NCBI GenBank assembly: GCA_018697195.1
Contig: CM031866.1
Location: 9,279,796-9,343,795, forward strand
Length of the DNA stretch: 64,000 nucleotides
Origin: Certhia americana
Lineage: Eukaryota; Chordata; Aves; Passeriformes; Certhiidae
Reading direction: 5' to 3'
Shown: one piece after another, positions 1-12,900 of the stretch
Layout of the letters: the number at the start of each line of letters is the position of its first letter
How positions within the stretch are numbered: position 1 is the stretch's first letter
The notes under the pieces: model-generated
Database searches by the model: none
What the model was told of the DNA's origin: nothing
The model's input: only the letters and a program-made list of their open reading frames with translations
Position numbers and translations under genes: made by a program

Positions 1-3000
1 AATTGAAATGATAGCAGAAAAAGATACATATAGCACAGCTTTTAGAGGGTTCACTGCCTTCAAGACTCCTGTTCAAGTTGAATGAGTAACAGTAGGAATA
101 TCAATTAGTTCAAGGAAAGCAAATTCTGGCAGTATGAAAAGTTGATTTTAAAGGAGGAAAGCAGAGAAGGACGTCTGTTTCACTCCTTCCTTAACCAAAC
201 TTTGTACAGCAGCTGAAATTCCTACCTTACAGTTTTCTCCCAGGGTCATAGACTTACCATGTTTTGTCCGAAGTATCAACCTTGTTAAAGAAAAAAAATA
301 GAAAGATCTATTTTCCTTGATTATCAGTGGGCAATTTTGTATATACTTTTTAAAGTTTTTGTTAAAAACTTTCTTAAATGATTGTTCAACTGAAAATTAA
401 ACTGTCATTTCTAAGAGTGAGATTGGAATATCTTGCTATTCTAGGCTTTGTCTTGATCAGAAAAATTAATTCTGTACATTGATTTGCTCAGAGCTTACTT
501 GGGTATATTTAACAAAACCTTGTGTGAGTGATGACAAAATATGTCTCCAAGTAGAATATCATATTATCTTGGATTAATGAAATGATCTGGTCTTTTCCTA
601 AAGAGGGAAAAACATTTCCTTAAACCACTAACACATATGGCCAAAGAGACTAGCACTGGAAGCAATAATATTTTCTCCCAAGGAAGTATTGTTGAACTCT
701 TTGTGTGGTCTGCATCTTTTAACAATATTCAGATGCTACACTGTGGTCTGTATTTCTACTAATGCAGTAAAGGTTGTGAAAAGCAACTGGGGAATTTATG
801 ACATACTTGATTTTTGAGTTTTTTGGTGAACAATTTCTCCATATTTGCCCAAGTGGAATATTTTTTATTTCATAAATTTAGTTTGGCAGTCCCATGTGCA
901 TCTGCTGAATCCTGGGGTACACTCTTCGTTCTCACATTGGCCAAGAGTCTATTATTCCAAAATTAGTTTTCTGGCAAAATCAATGTACACAAGTTATGCA
1001 TGCAAAAGCATGAGCAGGAAATGCTGTCTGCTATCATGGGTGTCTGTGACAACTTCTGTGGAAGAAGAGTTTGGGTTCTACGCCTATTTTTATTTTATGA
1101 TTAATAAAGAAAAGTGCTTTTTTACTCTTCTGAGTGCATAGTTTTTTCCTTTATAGGTTTGGCAGGTATTTTAGAACTGATGCTTGTTTCTCCAAATCCT
1201 TTTTTTAATCAAATAGTGAGCAGATTTATTCTTGCTTGGAATAGTGGTTATCATATCACACTACCCAGGGAGTCACACCTGGCCTTCCTCTGCTTCTCAT
1301 AACAGAAATTCTGTTTATTATTCCAAAGTGTATTGTCTGCTGCCTTCTTCTCTCATATGCTTCACTATGACAGATTTGAGTTCAATTTCATTAAAAGGAA
1401 CCTATAGAGAATCAAAAAACAGTTAACAACTTCTCCAAAATTAATTACAAATGAGATTACAATTTTACTTCCTGCCTCAAAACTTTTACTTCTGGCACTA
1501 AATGATTTTTTTTTTAAATTTACTTTAAATTCATGATGCATATTCACGCACAGAGATCTACTGGCAACCAGAGGATTGTATAATCATCATATGGGAATGC
1601 CAATATAAGCATCAACTTCATGTTTATACCCATTGCCTCTACAGTAAATATACATAATTTTGTGAGTGATAAGATGACCAAAGAAGAAAAAGTGGAATAG
1701 TGAGAAGTGATGATAAATTTTGATTCAATCTCAGGTATGTCTGAGATATCTGAGATTGTCTGTATCACTTGCTTTTTCCTCTGCATAGGTCCCTCTCTTT
1801 TCTGATTAGTCCAAAAAGGAATGCATCTCCCAAAAAAGCAGAGTGTTTTATCAGTTGATAAGGCTACTAGGTTAAATCTTACATCTGTCTGATTAGCACT
1901 CCACAGTTGCATGTCTGTTATTTGAGCAGATGTAGCAGATTTTTATAAGCTATCTAGCTGGTTTCCGACTCATAATTTGTGGTGAAAAAAGAGACCATGA
2001 ATCAAAATTTAGTATTTTCAGTAATTAAAGATAAGAAATATCATTCTAGCATTTTCTAAAATACTCGCCAAAACTGCATGTAGAGATAAAGTCTGCAACC
2101 ACAGAAAAGGAAGATTGGGAAACCTATGGAATAGATAGAGTTTATAGCAGCAGGATGGGTTCTGTTTATTGGAGTATGAAAGGCTGTAGACACATTAAAG
2201 AGGTTATGGGGTAGTTTTCAAAACCCAAGACTGGGAAAAGCAGATAAATTAGATAGCATAATCTAGCATGAAGTTCTGTAGCTCTCAAAGTAAAACAAAG
2301 GTAGAATTTGTTCAATAGCTAAGTAACACAAAGCTAGGAGGGCTGTCCTGGCTAGCAAAATGAGCAATATGAGCAAGTAAAGAGTTGGATCCTGCATGAG
2401 ATATTAGTGCTACAAGCAGTGAGCAGCAAGGCATATGTACAGAATCAGGCCCTCTTCAAAAACAGCTCTCTAGGAAAGCCATTCACTTATACAAATATTT
2501 ATCATCCTTCATTAGATCATGGAATCTGTTATCCCTAGGGCCATGGAAACAATTTTATAGCCTTTTTGTTTTCTGCTGTCCTTATTTGAGCATATTCTTT
2601 TGACTGTGCGATGTTTCATTCAAGAGAAAACAGCTTTGCATTTGCAGTTCTATAATGTTCAATCAGATACAAAAACAGTAGTATTCACCAAAGAACTTAA
2701 TTCATTTGCTCAGGTACCAATCTCTAGGTAGTTTAAAGTTTATCGGGAGACTATATTTAACTTTATTTGCTATTTTTAAATCCAGTCTCAGATGCACTTC
2801 TTTGCTATTTTTTTAATCCACATCCAGATGCATGTGTTGTTCAAAACTTACTATAACTGAGATATTTCTTATTAGAGGTAGAATATAACTGGCATTCATC
2901 TTTGCTAAAGAGAGAAAGGAAGGATTATGAGAAGACAACAGTCTGATAGTAATTATACCTGAACTGTTTTTTACCTGCCCTAAAGACTTCCAACATCCTA

Positions 3001-6000
3001 GAAAATTGTTCAGCACTTACTCTGGAAGAAATTAAGTGTTGAATTTCATTAATTCTTCAAATAATTTTTCAAACAGTACCATCACTGGGGAAAAAAAATC
3101 TAGTGGATGTCCTGGAACTTGTCAGAAGGTTGCATGAGGTGTAAAATCACAGAAGCTAACTTTTTTCAGTTGTTTTACAAATGAGTACTTGAGAGGTGTT
3201 CTGGGAAATCTGTATTGCTTCTTGTTTTACATCCTTTCCACAGGCCATAGAAAAAGCCACAGCGATCTCATCATACAGCTACTCTGTTTAACCCCAGATT
3301 TCCTCAGGGTACAATATGTATCGACTTGCTTCATCTCAGAATTGTTCGTATCCTTATGTGACAGTTTCCCTTCTCTCAGCTTGAAGTCTTTGGGCTTAGA
3401 CTCCTGAAAAGCCCATAAATATTTCTTGCAGATGCTAGCCAACATATGGTCTTTGGCCTTTGCAAACGTTCCAAGAATGTTGTTGAATGGTTATGATTTG
3501 AGCATCATGGGTTTTTCTGACTATATTGTTTTGGATCATACTTTCAACTCATTCAGTGATGTAGGTTAAAAGACAGTTTTTTATTTAAAATTGTCACCAT
3601 GTGCTCTTCAAATGTCAGATGGATGACTGCATGTTTAATAAATGAGGTCATGTAGGAATTTCAGAGCATTTTTATATCAAAATATCTAAAATCAAAATGT
3701 GAGAGAATCAGATCTTCATATTTGCCGTGATAAAATATGAGAATTTTACCCATGAAGAATATAATGGCCAAAACATTTTTAAATGTGCACAGTGCAGGGC
3801 AGGACTAATTTAGCAAAGATTTTTTTTCATTGTTCAGCTTGAACTAATGTGCTAAGTATTTTTGTATAAGGGCAGAGTATTAAGAAATAAGCCTGAAAAC
3901 CATAAAGTCTAAGGCAGTAGTTGAGGCATTTTAAACTAATGTTAGAAAACAATATGTCAGTGTTGATGATAATTGAAAACATGTACTCAAATATATGTCA
4001 ATGGATCCTGGAGATGAATTGCTGGGATGCTAATTAGATTCATAGTTGCTCGCTGAATTGGTGTCATAAAAAATACAGAAACCAGAAAATGTTGAGAGGA
4101 ATGTGCAGAAGTCTAATAATTAAAACCGGATATTCACTCGCAATAACAAACAAAAAAGAAATCTTTCATCTTTAAAGGCAAACTATTTGTTCTCAGCCCT
4201 CTTGGCAAATATAAAATAGTTTGAAGTTCATCAATACTACATGGTTGATTTTTTCTTTGATTTTTGTGTTTTTGCTTTCTTCACCTAATATATTTCAGCT
4301 CAGCTGTGTGCTGTGCAGGAGGGATGGCAGGGCTGTCTCCTCAGAACACTTCTGAATCTGGGAATACCCTTGGTAGGACTGAGGGGTCAAAGTTTCAGGA
4401 GCAAGCAGCAGTAGAAGCACTAAAATCTTCAGCAGAAGTTCTGGGCATGTGCTCTGGGTAGCACAATTGTCATGTGCACTTCTTGTAAGGTAAATGTGCT
4501 CAATCCACAGCATCCTTGTTACTGATTAATTTACTGTTCTTTGAGAGGATAGGAAAATATATAGTATGAAGACATAAATTCCTAAAGGTGGCACTTCTGT
4601 CTAAGGGGTGAAAGATCTTAATTGCTGATAAAAAGTTCATTTTGTTCAAATCAAATATTGTTCTGAAATGAGGTGCTTAAAAAAGCACTGATCTAGTTAG
4701 ATGTTTTTAGAACTTCCCGTTTGTTTTCTTATATAAATCAATTTTCTTGTTATGAATTTACCAACTGCCTCAGTTGATCTAAATTGCAATAAATTTATGG
4801 GAAAAGAAATGTTTGAAAATTTTATCTTAGTTTTAACGCTGATTTGTTAAGGAATATTTTGTATCCAATACTATGGAGGCCAATAGAAATTCTCAAAAGT
4901 TGAGCTTGAAACTTAGTAAGAAAGAAGAGGGGAAGGCACTACTCCGCCAGTTTGTCACTTAGATTGTGGCAGTCTTCTAAAGCATCCAGGGCTGTTTTGC
5001 CTGCCTTGATTGTAGGCAAAACACGTTTGGAAATTCTGGCGGGTACATACACACAACTTTCTCCCATACATGAGAAACAGTGGCTTCAAAGGAGCTCTTC
5101 TGGCTCTGTTTCTTACAAGTTGTCATCCCAAAATGTTCTAGCAATGTATTTTTGGAAAAGACTTAAATTAGGTTAAAATTTCCTATAACTATTATATTTC
5201 TAATTCGTTGTATGAAGAGGAAAACAATACAAGTAAACAGTCCTTTCTTGCTCAATGGTCTGTTTATTTTGAGTATGAAACAAAATGTAATATTTCATTT
5301 TGGATCTAAATAATTTAATTTTGCAGGTTTTACCATTGCAAAATGAATTGAAATCTCTGACCTTCCTCAGCCTGTAGCTGCATTTCACAGTTTGGTTGGT
5401 TTGGCAGCAGCAACTCTTACATAAATTGCCAAGTATGGAATTGAATATCCACACCTTGATATTCACCCTTCTGCTAGCGTTCTCAAAATTGTGGCGTATC
5501 TGCACACTGTATTGGGGTGTAGTTTCAGTGCTTCTTTAGTGACTTCCGTAAAATTGTTGGGTTCTCTACTGCAGTCTGTCATATGAAATTTAGAATGCAG
5601 TTCACTACAGGCCCTTTTCTGTTTTCCTCAAAATCCAGTTGGCTCCTAGGAGGAGCCAGGGCATAATTATCTTAGGCCCTTTACAAGGGAAGCAGTCTTA
5701 CACAATTTAGCTTAACAAATTTGGTAGGACTGGAACAGAAGGAAAAGGAGGTTAGTGACTTTGGATTTTGTGTTGATTAGGAGAGATGCTGTTGTTGGTC
5801 TCAAGGATTTTTTTTATGGATTTGCTAAACAGTGTTTGTTTAACTGAGAATCTGACTTAGATTCCATAGAGCTTTATTCCTAAAAGACTCATGTGAACAA
5901 CTGTTGGCTAGAGGAATTGCAGTAAGAGATCTTTTTGGTCCCTAAGTAGCAATTATTTCCTACTGTGAAGTTATACAGCTATTCAAACTTCATGTTCTGT

Positions 6001-6900
6001 GTAATTGCTGTCCTATTTGATATTACAAAGCAATTATATCAAACTGCTATTGTTTTCTCAGAATTGACGAGGCTGATAGAAGGAGTCACAGAATGTGACA
6101 GGAATAGGTGCTGGAGCACTTCCATTTCTGAGAATTTCTTCCAAAAAAAATTCCTAACTTTTTGTCTTCTATCTGAAATTGGTGGATCTTTCCTTCAGCT
6201 AAACTAATCACCAAGAAGACCAGTATCTTTGGTATTTTTATTCTGCACTGAACCCTGTCTTAATTTCTAGTGCTTTAGCACTAGATATTTTAAAAATATC
6301 TATATTAAAAAATATATTAAAAATATTTTAGTGCTAAAGGCAATACAGCATTAGAGAAGCCACGCTCACTTCCAGGTGTACTGAACTTGGCACCTTTTCT
6401 TCCTTGGGCACCACTAGCTGGCTTGCTGACAGCATCCATGACTAGTATGATCAGTTTTTGCATTGGGTCCAAGCTGCACCCCTGGATTAGAATGTAGACT
6501 TGGTGTTCCAGGATTCTTCTCAATTTTGGTAAAAGTCTCCAGAGAGCAGTTCTTGAACCATTTCATTGCAAATACAAGTTTTTTGCACACACATCCAGCA
6601 CTTGCTGAGTACTCTCCACAAGGGCGTCTTGTATATCAATAGAAAAAATTCGCATAAACTATGAGGAATCAACAAAGCACTTTGCAGAATGTTTATCCAG
6701 CCCTATAGAAATTCCTTAACAAATCTGCAAGACCTTGTAGGATCACACAAAGCACACTGTGGAGATCCAAACCTTTCTAGCCAGCAGCAGTGCTGTAAAA
6801 TAAACTGTGGATGTTTATCTAGTAAGATGTATATGTAATCCTAGCCATTGCTCTAACTGTTGACTGGTTTTGGAAAGGAGTAAGTGAGTAAGGGTCTTTT
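1..6900. other. Intergenic or intronic AT-rich sequence, no confident gene
   Basis: I find no exon here that I would defend. The open frames are short and lack coding character. The best of them, on the plus strand at about 4287-4461, follows a good acceptor (pyrimidine tract then AG at 4286) but ends in a stop without a convincing donor. If the unidentified gene that begins to be visible near 6.95 kb extends upstream, its earlier exons could lie here or left of the window. Confidence 0.5.
6268..6339. repeat. AT-rich inverted repeat (hairpin-forming)
   Basis: The motif TAGTGCT-TT-AGCACTA is a 7+2+7 palindrome at 6268-6283. The 11-mer CTTTAGCACTA (6273-6283) recurs as its exact reverse complement at 6329-6339. 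Between the arms are A/T stretches that also pair partly (ATATTTTAAAAATAT types). This could be a degraded miniature inverted-repeat element or simply a hairpin. I see no target-site duplication that decides it. Confidence 0.6.
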
Positions 6901-6955
6901 CCTGCAAAGTAACAAATTATTATGCCTGTATAATCTTTGAGCATAAATGCTGAAG

Positions 6956-6995
6956 GCATATTTGCTTATGTGACCAAACCCAATAGAGGTTATAG
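6956..6995 (+). CDS. Candidate exon a of the unidentified gene
   Basis: The donor AG|GTAAGA at 6996 is strong. The frame read through it (ending [11 protein letters not shown] across the junction) joins in phase 2 to the exon at 8491. The acceptor is uncertain: AG at 6954-6955 gives a 40-nt exon and AG at 6940-6941 a 54-nt exon. Both acceptors are weak in pyrimidines. An in-frame TAA lies only about 12 bases upstream of the longer start, so the exon cannot be much longer. Confidence 0.4.
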
Positions 6996-9900
6996 GTAAG
7001 AATCTTCTGCTAACTGGGTGATTAAATGAACTTTTATTTGCTTTTCTTTCACTTAGTAAATATTTTAGGAATTATATAATTTCTTGAAATATTAGTTCAA
7101 TTTTTATTTCCCTTATGTGGTGCGTACTAGATTGCAGGGGCTGACAGCTGTAGGTGGAGCAGCTATGCCTGTTACTCAAATGCCAGTCACTCTGTCTGAG
7201 CCTTGTGTGCAGAAGGTTTTCTTGACACCAGTCTTGACAATTGTGGGTGTCTTGATCGGTTCCTCTGGATGGAGCTATCCTGTCATGCATTGAGTGTGTG
7301 GTAAGGAAATTCCACTGGTTTGTCTTCTTTTCTGTGTGAAAAAAGACAAAGGCATCTACTTAGGAAATTTTTACAAATAAGACATTGCAGGAGATTGGAT
7401 GACTGGACTGGCTCCATGACAGAATTTTGCTCATATTGGTAGTATAAAAAATGAAGTTATGACAACTGGATAAAGATGTCTGCTGGGTTTTCTAAAATTA
7501 AAACTTGGCAAAAAAACTCCTAAAATTCCAATGACAGCAAAGAAATCAAAATATGTCTGGGTTGTATGATGTGTAATATATCATGTAGAGATACCCAGCC
7601 AACTGAAGGATTGCAAGCAATATGTGCTAAGAGAGCTCTTCTTCATTTTTACCCTGCTTTTTAGTAGCTCCTTTAGCCAGAGCTCAAGCACTTTCACGTG
7701 GCACTTCACTGAACACGTATGAATGTGGCGTCAGTTCACACCCTGGGTCATGACTGGCACTCACATGTTGGCATGGAGAACAAACCAGTGGCCTTGAGAC
7801 AGTTGATTCCTTCTCATTGGTGATCCTATGCCATAAGAGAACTTGCAGTTTTTCACAAGTTCTAGCCCTGCTGTATATAAAGAGTTCCTAATATGCTAAA
7901 TCTGGTAACTGAACTTTTAAAACAACTAGGAAAAAAAAAAAAAACCAGCATGTGATTTATTGTGAAGCCAGCCATGTAAGTTAATATTTTATAAAACACT
8001 GAATGGCCTTCACTGAAAGATCTCACCCAGCAACTGGCTTTGAGGAAGTGCAAAATGTGCTGTTTCATAACATGCAAGATGGGAAATGCTGTTTAAACAA
8101 AGAACATCTTTGTTTCACTAGTGAAAAAATGTTAAGGTAGTTTAGGGAGGAGAAGAGAAATAATTTAAAAATGTCTGAAAAACAAAGTTTTTTCCAAAGT
8201 GTATCTGAAAATCTGTTTGAAATGTAATTTTTATGCCAAGTGGGATCCTGAAGCTTTAAAAAAACCAAGAAGGCAACGCAATATTGAACTGTTGAACCAT
8301 TTCTGTATCAGCTTCACAGCTTGTTAAAGTAAACTTTAATGAGCTGAAAAATAATGCAGTCTGACTTCCCAAACAAACTGCATGGGAACTTACAGCAAAA
8401 GAACAAATGAACTATTTATTTTGGGATTCTTTTAAAGAACTTGGAATTATCGTTTTGACTAATTTACTTATTTAATATATTCACATTTAGGTTTGATCTT
8501 TGCCAAATGTCATTTTTGGGTGCGTATGGCACAGCACCTGCAGTAGAAAGGAAAAGTATGGAAATCGTTGTAACTTGCACTGAAGCTGGATTAGACCAAG
8601 TTATTGAAGAGATAAAGGAGTCTGATTCTATCATTACCCTGGGTGAGAGTTCAGATATTTCAGATATGTTCAAATTATTACATAGCAGGCTTTCCAAGCT
8701 ACCTCATGTCTTGAGTAACTCTGAATATTTCACTGTTCACTTCACATTAATCATGTCTCAGTCTTGTTCCCGCTTCCTTTGAATCTATCCAATTCACACT
8801 TGTAACCCAAATACTAAAATTGTTAAATACCTCTTCTCTCCTTATCTGTATCTCATCTCTTGTTAGCAGTCATTCCTTTCTTGGTTTTGCCCATAAATAC
8901 AGACCTTTACAATTACTAGTCAGCTTCAGAGCATACATCTTGGTAGCACTACAGTGCTCATTCTTCTGTAATGATACAGCATAAGGCAAAAGGGTTAATC
9001 GAGGCCATTAGACTAATTTCATCAGGTTTACACAATTTGTCATACTGTGAAATTTTGAGGTTTTGCAGTTGATGTATATTCTACCTCCAATATAAGTCAG
9101 TCCTGCTTTTTATGATTAGACTTTAATGAATGATGAGTCACTTGATGTCTGTGAACTCTTCTGGGAGTTTTCCTCATCTTAACAAATAATGAAGACCTTC
9201 AGTGCAGGACTTCCTTTGCAGTGGAAGTACAAAGAATTGGCCACAAACCTAATTTGGTTTTTTACCCTTTGAATAGTACTGGTTTATAGCAAAGAAATGT
9301 GAGATGGAGTCACCAAAGTTACTTTACTGGGCCTCCCTCATTGTGTTCTCATTAAAAAACTCTCCCAAACTTGCTTTTCCTAAAACTGGGTAAGCCATCA
9401 CTGCCAAGATTTATGCAGGGTAATCAGCTATTCAGTCTGAGATTTCTCTAAGAATGGCAAGCTTTGGTCAACATTCATTTTTAATTGCAACAATAACAAA
9501 AAAGCTTGTGTCATAGTGTTTCAGGACAGTTTAATTTCTGTCACATAAATATACATGGAAAATATTAATGGAAATCAGGAAACATTCAGTTTTCATGCAT
9601 CCCATCTTCAGCACAGTATAAGCAACTAAGTTGAAATGTGCCAGCTAATCATTCCTCTTTCATTATAAAAAATTCCAAATGCCTATGAAGGCATGTGAAC
9701 AAAAGACAATGGTTCCAAATACGTAGCAGAAAATCCTTAAATATAATAGTTTTGTACACTGGATCGCCTGAAGCAAGTGAGCACTTTCTGTGTAGCCAGC
9801 TGAAATGTTCTGCACCTCTGCTGTAACCTGAGGGGAAGCCTGGGTCTTCTGTGCCCTAAGTCACAGGCGTTGGAGGTGCTGTACATCCCTACAGCTGGAA

Positions 9901-12900
9901 TGAAGCTGACTTCTCCAGCTGACCCAAGAATACAGTTGGCTTCTTTCAGAGGCAGCTGCATGCAGCCTGTAGCCAAATGAATGGGTCATCATGATGAGGG
10001 GCCTCTGAGAGGAGAGGGATATGGAAAAAAAGGAAGAGAATTGCCAAAATGCCTCCCCCAGCAAAGCAGACTGCTGTAGAAAGTAATGTTAAGTGCAGTT
10101 CATTTGGTATAGTCACATTAAAAAAAATCCAACAGAAAACACTCAAAGTCCTAGAAATTTGTTATTAGTCAAGATGTTGATATACTCTTCCCCTGAAGAT
10201 TAAAGAAATTATTTTTAAAAGGGTCATAGTCTTTGCTTGTAATAAAATAGTGAATTCCAAGTAGAATGCTGCATTGTTAAAAATATACACATAAAAAATT
10301 CAATGTTTAGGGTGTTAATGATTTGTGGTTTTAATTTTCATTCACTTAATGGTCTCTTGGATGGCAAATATATTTCTAATATATTCAACACTGCATAAGT
10401 AAGGAAGGCTATAAGAGCTGTAATAATTTCTTTGGAGATGCATATAAGCTGCAGCATTAGGAGGAAAGGCAAAATGGCTCTATACTACCTCTGTCTTTCA
10501 CTTCCTTCTGAGGCTGCCATCTATTAAACTAGAGACCATGTAGATCACTGACAGGTCTTTTCAGATCTTTATTTCACCTTGCACTGACTGTATTTCCTTC
10601 ACAGAAGAATTGTTCATTGCTTTATCTGGTTTAGAGCTGCTTTGCATCACTGAACCCATCTTTAATGGATGGGAGTCAAACAAGATGATTTTATTCTAAG
10701 CAACTATGCAGGAGATAGCTCATAAAGGAAGATATACAAGCTAAGTTTAGTACTATGGGATCTTGAATTTACTGCTTCTATAAGACTCAATGTCTAATGT
10801 TTTCAGGTGACAATCTTAAAATGTTTGATTCACTGTTTATCCTATAAACTCAGATTGGAAGGACAAGATTATGTATCTGTTTCAGAAACATCTCAAATAG
10901 GTGTATCTTCCTTGCTGCCAATGAGGATAATCTGGTTGTGTTGATGTACTCAATGCTGTCAGTTTGTTGACATTACATTTGCATGCACTTTAGGAACTTG
11001 GAAACAGCAGGGAAAGCAGACATATTTCTGAAATCAGACATATTAGACTGCTTTTATTCCCTTCTATGCTCAAAGTAGACCTATGGTTGCTCTAGACCTG
11101 GATATTGCTCTCCATGTAACAGTACACTAAATTCCTTTGGCTCATGCCCCTCAGTCATGTTGCAGAAGATAGAAAAATGGTACAGCCAAACATTCTTCTC
11201 TGGTTGCCAGGCTCTTGGGAGGCATAGCCAGCCCTGTAGTTAGAAAGGTCAAGAGAAATGGCAGCTCTAACATGGTGCTGATTTTAATACAGACTCTAGG
11301 AGACTAAACAGATGTACAGACCATTAAGCTTCACTTTACCAGGCAAACTGTGAACAGGTTTGAAAAAAAAATAAAAATTGGTAGGCACACGTGTATGTCG
11401 GGCAGAGGGATTAGTGCTGCTTGTGCAGATATTTCACAAGCCTATTAAGAGTTCCTTGAAGGATTCAATGAACATGAGGAGGACAAGGGAAATCTATTTG
11501 AAACTGCTGGCGCTAAAGCTCTAAACTAAACCCTGTATTTTTTATCAATAGTATTACTCTAGAAATATATCTTTCATGATCAGCATACCTAGAGGTTTTA
11601 GGAATTACAAGCAATTTTTAGAGCTGTGTTCTGCTATCCTAAGTGGTGGAATCTTATGATTAACTAAAATGTTAATTCCTGGTGCTACGATGGATTGGGT
11701 GTAAATGGAGTGCTTCTTGCATGCAAAGCCATGGAACTGAGGAGCTGATCAGAACAGATATTGGGGGTTTGGCCTCTAAATGAGCAGTGTTGAAATACTC
11801 TATGTGGTATAACATAATGCACGTCATCCTCAGATCCCACACATGTGCTCTATTTAGTGACCTCAACACAGGCTTGCGTAACACTGCCTCTTAAGTCTTA
11901 GGAGTATTTATTTTTATGATATCTTGCATAGGGAATGCATGAAATTTTTTTAATAGTTTTCATTAGCACATGGAACTGCCAAAATTGGATTCTAGGTTTG
12001 AACACCAACAGATGGATTTAATTTTTTCATTCAGATGAAACAACAAACTGTCATCATTTATTGTATGCTTGATTAATGTGCTTTGGTGTTGTCTTGATAA
12101 CTTGAAGCAGTGGCTTGTCCTTTCATAATAACACATTTTGTAATATATTTCCTTTTTGTCTGAGATACAGACTTGGCTCTGGTCACTGGTGCAAATGACA
12201 CAGTAAACTCAGCAGCACAGGAAGATCCCAATTCTGTTATCAGTAGCATGCCAATACTTGAACTCTGGAAAACAAAAGGTACTGAAAGACAGTGACAGAG
12301 TTTAGTACAGAGTTAGTTACGATATATTAATTTATTAGAAGAAGCATGCCAACATATAGAAATATAAACAAGAAATGTCTTTTCTATATCAATGCCTCAA
12401 AGATGAATATACATAGGCACATGTTTAGCTGAAAATGACCACTGTCTATATAGAGGGGGCAGAACTTTGCAAAGGCCTAGAAAATCAAATCCTAGCTATT
12501 GCCATCAAACCATCCATATGTTGGAACAGCTGATGTATTATTGCATGTTGCCTTTATTGCTTGAATCTACTGTGTTAGTTTTCAGGGGCTTCAAAACATT
12601 CAAGCATTTTATTGTTTCTTACTCCATTCTTTTTTCAATGAATTCTTTTAAAATGAGCAAAATCAACTCAGCCATGCCTACTTTAGAGAGCATTCTGCAT
12701 TCAAGCGTTTGACACTATAGTTTTGTGGGCAAATTCCCTGGCAGCTGCTTTGGGCATTGATTTTAAACCAGTTTCCCAGAAAAAGTAAGCCATATTCAAA
12801 GAAAAGAGGAGGAGTTTGGTGATGTTAAGGTTTCAATGTTATATTTTTTTGCCAACACAGTCACGGTAGAATAGAATGCAAGTGCTTTTATATTCTTAAC

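Noticed and set aside
4287..4490. A plus-strand segment with a strong acceptor and a GTAAAT donor
   Set aside because: The only open frame hits a stop before the donor. It might be a non-coding RNA exon, but nothing else supports that.
7130..7281. A plus-strand frame reading [19 protein letters not shown] and onward after an AG at 7131
   Set aside because: The composition looks protein-like, but no donor gives the phase needed to join exon 8491, and it ends in a stop.
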